A stretch of DNA of 64,000 nucleotides, taken from NCBI RefSeq assembly GCF_003589925.1, contig NZ_CP032382.1, forward strand, positions 6,262,001-6,326,000, given 5' to 3'. This DNA comes from Chryseolinea soli (GTDB taxonomy: Bacteria; Bacteroidota; Bacteroidia; Cytophagales; Cyclobacteriaceae). Shown in pieces: positions 9,558-19,000 of this stretch; position 1 is the first letter of the stretch; every line of letters begins with the position of its first letter. The notes under the pieces are model-generated. The model ran no database searches and was not told the origin of the DNA. It worked only from the letters and a program-made list of their open reading frames with translations. The position numbers and the translations under genes were made by a program.

Positions 9558-11963
9558 TCAATCATCATCGTTATCGTCTGCCAAGGGAATAACAAAAGCG
9601 GCCCGCTTGGGCCCTGGGAACGGGGTCTCCCCTTTCAACCCATGCCAAAGCACCTGATTAAATTCGATGTCGTTGTTTGAATCTTCCTTGTCGAAGGAGA
9701 ACTGTTCAGACTTTTTCTGCCATTGATTGATCGCAACATTTTTTTCATCCAAACTTACTCTGGGTATGATAGCATGAAAAGAAAAAGGCGCAGGACTTGT
9801 ATTGAAACAAGACCACATCGGGGTGGCCGCAGCGTCATATTGGGTCATGGGCTCCATGCCCAAGAGCAGCTCCATGGTTCTAAGCATTGACGCCGTTGTG
9901 TAAAGCGTGTGATCCACCACTTTTCTTTTGATATAACCTCCGGCAATGTAGGCGGTGCTGCGGTGCGCATCCACGTGATCGGCACCGTTCTGCGCATCAT
10001 CCTCCACAATAAAGACTACGGTCTCATTCCAGATGGGGCTTTGTGAAAGTGTTTCTATAAACATCCCCACAGCCAGGTCATTGTCGGCCACGTGGGCATA
10101 GGGCGAGGGCCGGCCCAGGCGGACGCCTTCGGTGTGGTCGTTGCCAAACCGCACCGTGTTAAACTGCGGAAGCTTGTTGTTTTTTAGCAAGGACAAGAAA
10201 TCTTTTTTCCAGACATAAAATCGCGTCGTGTCGCGGATCTCCAAGCTGTAGCTGGGGTAGGTCGGACAATTGTGGCCGGCCAGTATGGGAATCGTGGGGC
10301 GTTCGTGTTCCATGAACTCTCCATACGTTCGATACGAGATTCCGTATCGCGAACAATTGTTCCAGATAAAACCATTTTTGTTATTGGCGATCTCGCGCTC
10401 ACCTTCGCCACCATAGGTTCCACCGCGCCCGCTATAGCTGGAGGGCCAGGTCTTTTCGAGATAATCAGTGGCATAAGCACCCATGCTCCAACTGTGCCCG
10501 TCGGCGCTGACTTCGGCATTGACATAAAAATTATCGAGCAGCACAAAAGACTCTACCAAAGCATGTTGGTTGGGCGTATATTTTCTTCCGAAAAGAAGCA
10601 ATGTCGTGTCGCCGTTCCCTCCTTTCACGTCGGCCAGCACCTGGTCGTAGGTCCTGTTTTCTTTGATCACATAAAAGACATACTTGATGGGTGATTCTTT
10701 GCCCATTTTGATCGGTGCCGGCCTGTCGAGCGTGTCGCGCCGGTATTGTGAATACGGGGAATTACTATAGACTTTGCCCGAGTATTCTTTCAACGCCTTG
10801 GCGGAAGGTATATCGATGATGCTCATCGTGCCTTTTAACAAAGAACCGATATACTGCACATCGCTTCCCTCCTTCGTGATGCCGCCATGGTGAATCACAT
10901 CTTCCTTTTTTCGCACCGGCGAAGGGCCGAACGGGTTAGCTTTCGATTCAAATCCTTTGCCATTGGAAACCCACAATTTTTTATTGATCAGTCGAACACA
11001 AGTTGGATACCATCCCGTAGGAATAAAACCCATCGCCGAACTTCTTCCGGGCTTCGACACATCGAACACGGCGAGGCAATTGTTATCGGCGTTGGCGATG
11101 TAAAGCTTTTTTTCGGAGGGATCGTATGCCAGGCTATTGGTCGTCGAGCCGCTGGGGGAATCCGGAAAGAGCGCGGCGTCGAGTGTTTCGATCACTTTTT
11201 TACTTTTGTTGTCGATCACGGAAACACTGTTGTCGTTGGCGTTGCAGACGTACAGATACTTGCCATCCGGGGTGAGCAAAAGTTCATTGGGATTGTCGCC
11301 TACCGTGATGGGGTTCTTCCAGATGTTTTTTTCCAGGTCCCAGGTGAGAAGCTTGTCGCATCCCCAACAGGAGATATAGAGTTCTTTTTTGTCACGGCTT
11401 AGTTTGCAGGCGTAGGCCTCCGCTCCCAGCCCGAGGGTGTTCAGGATTTTCTTTGTTTTCAGATCGATCACATATAATTTCTGATCTTCCCGGGTCACGA
11501 CATAAAGCCGTTGTCGCTTATCGTCCACCTCGATCCCCGCAGGTCCGATTTTCTCGGGCCACGGTTTGCCAAGTTTCAGTGTGTCGGTGAGTATGAGTTT
11601 GTCTTTTTGTACTGCGAATTGAAGGATAAGATTATCGTGGCCGCCGGAAGCAAAGAGATATTTTTCATCGCCTGAGAACGCAAGGCCGTACCATGATTTT
11701 GACACCACCACGGAGTCAATCTTTTTTTGTTTTCGAAGATCGATGAGCTCAATACTTTGAATGCCCTGGCCGTTGTTGGTGACAGCTAAATATTTTGATG
11801 ACGGGCTGATTACCATGTTCAAAGGCAAATCGCCCAAGGGAAAGGACGTGCCGGCCGGGGTGAGTTTCCAGCCATTTGGCAATAGCACGGGTTTGGGGAG
11901 GGCTTGCGCCAGTAAGGATTGTGCGGTAAAATAAAGGACTATTAGAAGGAACGACCGTGCCAT
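9558..11963 (-). CDS. Fusion of YVTN-type beta-propeller and phosphoesterase (phospholipase C-like) domain
   Basis: An 801-residue exported protein. After a signal peptide (cleavage near LLAQ, residue 20) come roughly seven propeller blades with WD/YVTN-like repeats up to about residue 390 (for example LLTPDGKYLYVCNANDNSVSVID). The second half, about 420-740, is an alkaline-phosphatase-fold phosphoesterase related to PF04185: it begins IKENRTYDQVLADVKG and has FIVEDDAQNGADHVDAHR, which supplies Asp/His metal ligands. The C-terminus is acidic. Similar bifunctional proteins are common in Bacteroidota, but their substrate is not established; phosphodiester or phosphomonoester hydrolysis in periplasm or at the surface is inferred. 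It stands alone. Confidence 0.88.
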   Translation of the reverse strand: MARSFLLIVLYFTAQSLLAQALPKPVLLPNGWKLTPAGTSFPLGDLPLNMVISPSSKYLAVTNNGQGIQSIELIDLRKQKKIDSVVVSKSWYGLAFSGDEKYLFASGGHDNLILQFAVQKDKLILTDTLKLGKPWPEKIGPAGIEVDDKRQRLYVVTREDQKLYVIDLKTKKILNTLGLGAEAYACKLSRDKKELYISCWGCDKLLTWDLEKNIWKNPITVGDNPNELLLTPDGKYLYVCNANDNSVSVIDNKSKKVIETLDAALFPDSPSGSTTNSLAYDPSEKKLYIANADNNCLAVFDVSKPGRSSAMGFIPTGWYPTCVRLINKKLWVSNGKGFESKANPFGPSPVRKKEDVIHHGGITKEGSDVQYIGSLLKGTMSIIDIPSAKALKEYSGKVYSNSPYSQYRRDTLDRPAPIKMGKESPIKYVFYVIKENRTYDQVLADVKGGNGDTTLLLFGRKYTPNQHALVESFVLLDNFYVNAEVSADGHSWSMGAYATDYLEKTWPSSYSGRGGTYGGEGEREIANNKNGFIWNNCSRYGISYRTYGEFMEHERPTIPILAGHNCPTYPSYSLEIRDTTRFYVWKKDFLSLLKNNKLPQFNTVRFGNDHTEGVRLGRPSPYAHVADNDLAVGMFIETLSQSPIWNETVVFIVEDDAQNGADHVDAHRSTAYIAGGYIKRKVVDHTLYTTASMLRTMELLLGMEPMTQYDAAATPMWSCFNTSPAPFSFHAIIPRVSLDEKNVAINQWQKKSEQFSFDKEDSNNDIEFNQVLWHGLKGETPFPGPKRAAFVIPLADDNDDD

Positions 11964-12117
11964 GGGTTCACAAGAGTAGGTTGTTGTAAAAGTAGGTTAA
12001 AAACAGGGCACGCGTTGTGTTTTTTACTTTATCGGTGTTTTACTATTGTGTTAGCGGGGGTGTTATGAGGTGATGGAATATTGTGCGTGTCGGGCTCGGA
12101 TGACGGTGGCTGAGAAT

Positions 12118-12138
12118 TTGTTGGTGGGACACCAACAA
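12118..12138. repeat. Hairpin repeat copy 1 (TTGTTGGTG/CACCAACAA)
   Basis: TTGTTGGTG (12118-12126) and CACCAACAA (12130-12138) form a perfect 9-base stem with loop GGA. The same stem recurs 108 bases on. There is no T-tract on either side. Confidence 0.75.
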
Positions 12139-12225
12139 GTAGGTGGTAGGTTCTTTTGTGACTATGGCAAGGATTGGGGCGGTGGCCTGCGAGGAGTTGG
12201 TCGTAGTAGTGACCGCGGCCGCTAT

Positions 12226-12252
12226 CCTTGTTGGTGAAGAACACCAACAAGG
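12226..12252. repeat. Hairpin repeat copy 2 (CCTTGTTGGTG/CACCAACAAGG)
   Basis: An 11-base perfect stem (12226-12236 with 12242-12252) around loop AAGAA. It sits 17 bases after the stop of the permease gene on the minus strand but lacks a T-tract, so it is not a standard terminator; a 3'-end stabilising hairpin or a REP-like repeat is more likely. Confidence 0.75.
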
Positions 12253-12268
12253 GCGCAGGGCGGAAGGG

Positions 12269-14656
12269 CTATTCGTTTCGGAGTGCTTTTGTTGGGTTTG
12301 AATTGGCAGCTTTGAAGGATAAGTAGCTGATGGTGATCCAGGCGATGGTCAATACGGATAATCCGGCCACAATAAAATTGATGGGACCGATCGTAACCTT
12401 GTCTGTAAAATTGTCTAGCCATCGCGTGATCAGGAACCAGGTTATCGGGATGGCGATGACGAACGATAAGAGGATCAATCCGACAAATTCTTTGGAGATG
12501 ATCAGGACGATGTTGCCCAGGGTTGCGCCGAGTACTTTCCGGATGCCGATCTCTTTTACCCTGCGCTCTACGGAGAACGACGTCAGGCCCAGCAGCCCAA
12601 GACAGCCTACGGCGATGGCCAGACCAGCGAAGATGCCGGCGACCTTTCCGAGTTGGGCATCGGCCTTGTACAGGCGGTCGTATTCTTCGTCGAGAAAGGA
12701 ATAGCGGTAGGGCAAATTGTTGGTGAGGTCCTTCCACTTGATGCCGATCGACTTGATGATGGTTTGCATGTCGTCTGACCTGATCTTTAACGACAGCGTG
12801 GAGTAGGCCCATTTATTTTCTTGCAAGATCAAGGGTGCCACCTGGTGATGCAGCGACTGGTAATGGTAGTCCTTCACCACGCCGATGATCGTACCTCGTT
12901 TTCCGTTTTGATCGACCTTCTTTCCGAGGGCCTGTTCGGGTTTCCAGCCAAAATCTTTTACGGCGGTTTCGTTGATGATGAACGCGGTCGTATCGTCCGC
13001 ACGGGAGCCTTTTATGAAATTGCGACCGGCGATGATCTCAATGCCGTAGGCGGGAAGAAAATCGCTGTCAATAAAATTCGTGTTGATGTTGGAGGGCGAT
13101 AGCTTGCCGTCTTCCATCTCGATGGTGGCATAGAGATTATTGGATGGCTCCCCTGGCACCGTGCTGCACGCCGCCGCCGACAACACGCCGGGCACTTTCA
13201 GCAACTCTCCTTTCACGGTTTCCCAACGGTCTACCATTGCACGGTCGCCGTTGTTGCGAATTAACAATGTCGCTTCTTTTACAAAGCCCAGGTCTCGGCT
13301 ACGCAGCAGGTCGAGCTGCTCGAAGACGATTAGCGTGCCGGCGAGCAGCACAATGGAAATTACAAACTGGACGGACACGAGCATCTTGCGGAGCCCATTA
13401 TGGCCGAATATAGATTGGGGTGCGCCGCGGAAGATCTGCAGCGGCTGAAAGCCGGAGATCACCAACGCCGGATACACACCGGATAGCAACCCCAGCACAA
13501 GCGCAATCAACACAAACCCTCCCCATGTGGTCAACGAACCCGGGAACAGGCTGAAAACCAACGGAGTTTCTACCAGTGTATTGAACACCGGCAAAACCAG
13601 CGCGGCGAGCATGAAGCCCATGCAGGTTGCCAGGATGCTCACAATGATCGATTCGCCAAGGAACTGGTAGACCAGCGCGCGTCGTTGCGCGCCAAGCACT
13701 TTGCGCAGCCCCACTTCTTTCAACCGCCGTGAGGCACGCGCCGTGGCGAGGTTGATGTAGTTGAAACAGGCGATCAACAGGATAAAGCCCGCAATGATCG
13801 ACAACGTGTAAATGTTATTCTGACTTCCACGTTTTCCATTTTCCCACGACCGCGGCGTTTCCAAATAGATCGACGTCAGCGGCTGCAAGGGAAGGTCCTC
13901 GTAATACATGCCGCCCTTCTCGATGTTCCGGGTGATGAAGTCGGGCATTTTTGCCCTGAGCTTTTCCACCTGCCCCTCGCCTTCTTTCAGCAACAAGTAC
14001 GTATGGAAGCCATTCCAGAACCACATATTGTTCATGGGCTGATTCACCTGGTCGCTCCAGGTGCGGAAGGAGACCAACATATTGAACCGGATGTGTGAAT
14101 TTTCGGGGACATCAGCCACCAGGCCGGTGACTTTATATTCTTCACCATTCATGTTCAGTGTTTTGCCCAAAGGGGGCTCGTCACCGAAATACTTCTTCGC
14201 CGTGGACGTCGTCAACACGATGCTGTAAGGTTCGGTGAGCGCTTTTTTGGGGTTGCCCTCCAGCAGTGGAAAGGAGAAAATATCAAATACCGATGAATCG
14301 GACAGCAGGCAACCTTCTTCAAAGACAGACACGTCGCCCTTGCGCACCAGGAAGCTCCAGTCCTGCATCCGGACAAATTTGTCCACTTCCGGCATCTGGC
14401 TGGCCAACGCAGGGCCCATCGGGGGCGAGCTGGTGGACTGGAAGAGCATCTCGTTCTCGGTACGCAGGTTTTCGACGATCCGGAAAATGCGGTCAGCCTT
14501 TTGGTTGAACCGGTCATAGCTCAGCTCGTGGTTCACATAGAGGGCAATCAGCACAAAGGAGGCGATGCCGATAGCCAGGCCGAGGATGTTGATGATGGAG
14601 AAGCCTTTGTTTTTAAGCAGGCTTCTGAAAGCGGTTTTTATGTAGTTGCGCAGCAT
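12269..14656 (-). CDS. ABC transporter permease, FtsX/MacB-like
   Basis: A 795-residue protein with two copies of the MacB_PCD plus FtsX arrangement. It starts MLRNYIKTAFRSLLKNK, with a first membrane helix at about 21-41 followed by a large periplasmic domain. A group of helices at about 285-445 contains NLATARASRRLKEVGLRKVLGA, a second periplasmic domain follows, and the last three helices contain RVKEIGIRKVLGAT. The C-terminus NPTKALRNE is typical of the large Bacteroidota paralogue family. Members act as mechanotransmission or export permeases with a separate ATPase. No ATPase or partner gene lies next to it, so it is an orphan here and its substrate is unknown. Two hairpin repeats follow its 3' end. 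Confidence 0.9.
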   Translation of the reverse strand: MLRNYIKTAFRSLLKNKGFSIINILGLAIGIASFVLIALYVNHELSYDRFNQKADRIFRIVENLRTENEMLFQSTSSPPMGPALASQMPEVDKFVRMQDWSFLVRKGDVSVFEEGCLLSDSSVFDIFSFPLLEGNPKKALTEPYSIVLTTSTAKKYFGDEPPLGKTLNMNGEEYKVTGLVADVPENSHIRFNMLVSFRTWSDQVNQPMNNMWFWNGFHTYLLLKEGEGQVEKLRAKMPDFITRNIEKGGMYYEDLPLQPLTSIYLETPRSWENGKRGSQNNIYTLSIIAGFILLIACFNYINLATARASRRLKEVGLRKVLGAQRRALVYQFLGESIIVSILATCMGFMLAALVLPVFNTLVETPLVFSLFPGSLTTWGGFVLIALVLGLLSGVYPALVISGFQPLQIFRGAPQSIFGHNGLRKMLVSVQFVISIVLLAGTLIVFEQLDLLRSRDLGFVKEATLLIRNNGDRAMVDRWETVKGELLKVPGVLSAAACSTVPGEPSNNLYATIEMEDGKLSPSNINTNFIDSDFLPAYGIEIIAGRNFIKGSRADDTTAFIINETAVKDFGWKPEQALGKKVDQNGKRGTIIGVVKDYHYQSLHHQVAPLILQENKWAYSTLSLKIRSDDMQTIIKSIGIKWKDLTNNLPYRYSFLDEEYDRLYKADAQLGKVAGIFAGLAIAVGCLGLLGLTSFSVERRVKEIGIRKVLGATLGNIVLIISKEFVGLILLSFVIAIPITWFLITRWLDNFTDKVTIGPINFIVAGLSVLTIAWITISYLSFKAANSNPTKALRNE

Positions 14657-14944
14657 GGAGAGGGTACTTTGGGAGTTGGAGAAAGTTACAAAATCAAACC
14701 GATCATATTGAAAATTGAGGATCGAATGATCCTACCGTTTGGGGTGAGATGATGGAATTGGGGAAATAGTTTGATTGTTGAGGAACCCCATCTGGACTAG
14801 ACCAGCTCAATGCATTGAATCCCTGCGTGTTAATACACCACAGAAAACTTCCTCACCCATCACCCAAGTGAGTAAACAACGTGGCCCGGCGAAGTATTGA
14901 TTGACAAACTACATCTGACGGTGAACTACTGCCGTCCGATTCCT

Positions 14945-15970
14945 TTAATTCCAGAACCCTTCCTTGCTATTAAACGTCGGACAGGGAATGAGCTTGTACT
15001 TCTTCTTCACACTCTTATTCGAAGGCTTCGAATTGAATTCATACACAATGGAGATCTCGTGTGCGCCGCCGGACGCGGTCTGCATTTCGGAGATGGTGAA
15101 GTCGTAGCTATAGCCGATGGTGAGGTTCTTGAAATACAAACCAAGATACAGGATGAGGGCATCTTGTGTGATGCTGTTGATCACCGTCTTTTGGAACGGC
15201 TTGCCACGGTACCAAACGCCAACGGAAATCGGGTCTACGTGATAATTCAGACCGAGATCCAATTGCGTGAAGGTGTTGCCCTGCATGCGGTAGATGAACG
15301 AGGGCGTAAGGTAAGACGCACGGCCCCTGTTGCTTAGGCCATTGCTCAGGTCGAGGCGAATACCGCCGTGAATGGCTGTTTTCATACCCAGGCGACTAAC
15401 GTCATTGAGCACGGACAAGTTGGGCCGGTTCATATGCGCGAAGGAGGCGCCGATCCAAAGACTTTTTGAATAGAGCAGGAAGCCGGAGCCAAAATCAAAA
15501 TAGCTTTGACGTCCCAACTTGTTGACGTCGGGGTCCAGGGAAATACCATCGTATTCCAGACCGTCGCCGAGGCGGAGCTTGGAGCGATCGAGGCCGTTGG
15601 TGCCATAGCCGAAAGAGAGGCCGGGTGAGAACACGATCTTCTCGGTGAGCTTGATCTTATAGGAATACAACAGGCTGGCCGTTGTGGTGCGCCAGCCGGC
15701 GGAGCCCATTTTATCGGTGGTGACCAGGAGGCCAAAACCGCTGCGTAGTTCGTTCACAAAAATATCGTACGAGAAAGCCGATGTCTGGAAAGCCTGGGGC
15801 AAACTGGGCCACTGGATCCGGTGGTTCAGCACAATGCGTTGCTGGGGCGTGATGCCCGTAAAACCCGGGTTAAGATACAACGGTGCCTGATAGTATTGCG
15901 AAAATTGCGGATCCTGTGCCGCTGCCGTGAGCCCTGCAAAGACAAAAGCGATGAGTAAAAATCTTTTCAT
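14945..15970 (-). CDS. PorP/SprF family outer-membrane protein of the type IX secretion system
   Basis: A 341-residue protein with a signal peptide (cleaved near AAAQ, residue 19) followed by the family opening QDPQFSQYYQAPLYLNPGFT and a long run of amphipathic beta strands, consistent with an outer-membrane barrel. SprF-type proteins help secrete and attach large partners such as SprB. The gene lies directly downstream of a 2802-residue cargo with a type B C-terminal domain, the classic cargo-then-PorP order, 89 bases apart with a hairpin in between. It is therefore probably the dedicated partner of that cargo. Direct pairing is inferred from context. Confidence 0.93.
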   Translation of the reverse strand: MKRFLLIAFVFAGLTAAAQDPQFSQYYQAPLYLNPGFTGITPQQRIVLNHRIQWPSLPQAFQTSAFSYDIFVNELRSGFGLLVTTDKMGSAGWRTTTASLLYSYKIKLTEKIVFSPGLSFGYGTNGLDRSKLRLGDGLEYDGISLDPDVNKLGRQSYFDFGSGFLLYSKSLWIGASFAHMNRPNLSVLNDVSRLGMKTAIHGGIRLDLSNGLSNRGRASYLTPSFIYRMQGNTFTQLDLGLNYHVDPISVGVWYRGKPFQKTVINSITQDALILYLGLYFKNLTIGYSYDFTISEMQTASGGAHEISIVYEFNSKPSNKSVKKKYKLIPCPTFNSKEGFWN

Positions 15971-16023
15971 TCCCGGTTAGTCAAATTCCTCGTTACAAAA
16001 ATTTCAAAATCAAAAAATGTACA

Positions 16024-16049
16024 CCCTGGGATCGCTTTGCATCCCAGGG
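16024..16049 (-). terminator. Hairpin between the giant cargo gene and the porP-like gene
   Basis: CCCTGGGAT (16024-16032) and ATCCCAGGG (16041-16049) form a 9-base stem with an 8-base loop. On the minus strand it is followed within a few bases by a T-rich run. It may end most transcripts of the giant gene and let a fraction continue into the PorP/SprF gene. Confidence 0.65.
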
Positions 16050-16059
16050 CATCACAGGT

Positions 16060-19000
16060 TTACCGTATCAATGTCACGTCGCCGAGCTTGGTGGTCCGCT
16101 GACCATCGGAGAGCCGTAAGACGAGTTTATAGACATATACCCCCGCTGGCATGAGCCTTCCGTTTTTGTCATAGCCATCCCAGCCGATGTTCTTGTCCTT
16201 GCTTTCGAAAATGAGGTTACCCCAGCGGTCAAAGATCTGCATGGCAAATTCCTGTACACCGCGGGTGATGGGCAGGAACACATCGTTAAACGTTCCGTTG
16301 CCGGCGACGCCTCCAGACGATCCGTTAGGGCTTGGCGTAAACGCGTTGGGCAGTTTGATAAAACCTCCATCGAGGGCCACTACTTCTTGTTGCGCCGTAT
16401 CGTAGCAAACAATGTTTCCATCCAGCACGCCGTCACCATCCACGTCTTTGTTACCGTTGTCATAGCCGGCAGTAAGCGTCACAATGTATTTGCCTTCCAG
16501 TTTGTACAAGTGCCGGGGTTGGAAGTCGGTTGACTTGTCGCCGTCGTTAAAATCCCACTCGTATTGGCTTGCGCGCAGCGACTGGTTGAAGGTCTGCATT
16601 TCCGTGTCGGGCACATAGAGCGGATTCGGCCGCAGTTGGAAGAGTGCTGACGGTACATCGAATACTTCTATACCCTTCTGATTCGCAAAATCGGTCTGCC
16701 CTGTTGCCAGGAAACTAGCCGTAAGGTAAATATCATACTTACCGGGCTTCAGGATGCGGAACACAGGCTCGCGCAAGTTGGACGTCGTCACCAGGCCATT
16801 TTGATCATACAATTCCCAATAGAATGTATCCGCACCAGGCGACAGGTTTTCGATCGTGATGTCCACCGGGAAGCAAGCAGCAAGTGGAGTGGCCTTGAAG
16901 GCGGCCTTCAGCAGCGGCAATTCGATATTGATCGGCTTGCTGACAACACTCATACACTGTTTGTTATCAATAGCGAGGGCGTCGATATTGACGGCTTTGA
17001 GGATCACGTTCTTGACACCCGGCGAAAAGTAGTCCACGGTAAAGGGCCCTGCTCCGTTGGCTGTGGGCGGTGTGGCTTTGATGTCGTCGAAGTCCCAGGT
17101 ATATTCAAACTGTGTCGGATCGACGGGGGTCGAGTTATTGATAAACTGCACGGTTGAAATACCACCAACAAAAGGCGACGGAGGATCTGGAACATTGCCA
17201 ATGGCAGCCGTGACACCGCGATAAACTTTCACTTCTTTCTTGTACACGTCGCTACATCCTTCGCTGTTGGAGGCTTCATACACGAATTCATACACGATAG
17301 GGTTGGTGGTCGTGTTGTTGGTCATCACAAAATTGACATCGGGTAGCGGGCCGGTGCGCTCATCGAGGCGGTCGGTCTTACCTATTTCGTGATAGTACCA
17401 CTTGCCAATGTCCACTCCCTCCGACTGATCTTTGAAACGAATGCTCTCGCCACTGCATAGGATCGGATCACCGGGTGCGATGTTAAGCGCGATAGTTGGG
17501 AATACGGTGATCGGTTTACTGGTAAACTTTGGAAGACAAAGCGCATTTTCAGCTTGAAGTCTTACTGGATAGACCGTGGGGGTCGTTGTCGAACCAGATG
17601 TAAAAATGTGTTTTCTAATGTTAGGTCCCAGGGGAACATCACCAGGGTTGATAATATCCTGCTGGCCATCTGACCATATCCAGGTGTACTTGACTCCTTG
17701 TTCGGCGACCCATTGAAACGAAAACTCTCCGCCCGAACATTGTGCATCAGGGGCGAGTACATCGAAATCAGTATTGATCTTAATGATGGTGATAACCTTC
17801 GTTTGGGGCACATCTGGCGAAAGGCATCCGGTGAGGATATCTTTCGCTCGCAGTAAGGTATAAGTCTCGTCGTGCTGAAAATTGCCGATCGGAATGGTTG
17901 GATCTGTTCCAGTCAGACCAACGAACGTGGTACCTCCGACTGAATAATCATATTCGATGGCCACATTGTTCGTAGTAATGCCGAGGTTGAACCCATCACC
18001 CTGACAAACTTCAGACGGCCCGGTGAGCGTAACATGCGGGAGAGGATTCACCGTCACTTTTACTATGTTTCCGTCGCCTCTAACTACACAAGAAGTACCG
18101 GTTCGCAGAGAAACGCTCTCTACTAATCTCCTATAATAAGTGGTCTCCGTTATTCTCGGCGGGTTATAGGTTGCCGTAGTGACAGGTGGCAATAAGTCAA
18201 GCCAACCCGTTGCTGGATCAGTGGTAAACTGCCACTTCATCTTGTAGTTACCAACCCCTCCGGAAGGAGGAAATATCTCATTGATCTGAACCGGATCATC
18301 ACCGATGCAGATCGACTGGTCCGATCCGATAAAGCCCGCGTTTAGCTCCGGAGGGTTACCGATAATGGCGGAGGCTGGAAGAGACAGACAGCCCTTTCCA
18401 TCCTTGGCGATCAGCGTATAGTTCCCGTAACCAAGATTGGGAAAAGTGTAGTTTTGATTAGTCGTATTGGCAATAATAGGGTTTGCCGGATCGCTGGCTT
18501 TCGACAAGGTCAAAGTATAGTTCGGAGGATTGTTACCGCCGGTGAATGTTGTGGCAATTTCGCCATCCAGGGCATCGTGACAGCTTAGATTAAAACCATT
18601 TGCATCAACGGCTGCCAGCATGCTGGTGATCTCTACCTGATCGGGCGGTACCAGGGGAACGAGGTTAGAGGTGGCCACGCAATTGTTAGCATCAGTCACC
18701 CTTACGCTATAGGAACCTTCACCCAGGTTCTCGAAGATACCATCGTTATTGGGATCGGTCGTGTTGGTCTGTAGCAAGAGATACGACGAATACGGTGCTG
18801 TGCCTCCCGAGGCTATGGTTTTGATAATGCCGTCTTTGTAGAGGTAACAAGTGATCTCCTGGGATACGCTCGAGACGGCTCCGAGCGTCACGGGCTCATT
18901 GACTTGAATGGATTCTGACAACGTGCATCCCCTTGCATCCTGCACCTCCACCGAGTGAGCACCCGCAGCTAACGCCGAGAACGTATAGAAGCTCGTACCG

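Larger units (their letters stand above)
11964..12268. other. Intergenic region with two related perfect hairpins
   Basis: The 305 bases between two minus-strand genes hold no supportable gene; a 73-codon minus-strand frame here is made up largely by the hairpin sequences. The content is two palindromes sharing the stem word CACCAACAA, described separately. Confidence 0.6.

Noticed and set aside
12029..12250. 73-codon minus-strand frame between phosphoesterase and permease genes
   Set aside because: Both ends fall in the repeated hairpins; composition is not protein-like and no start context is seen.
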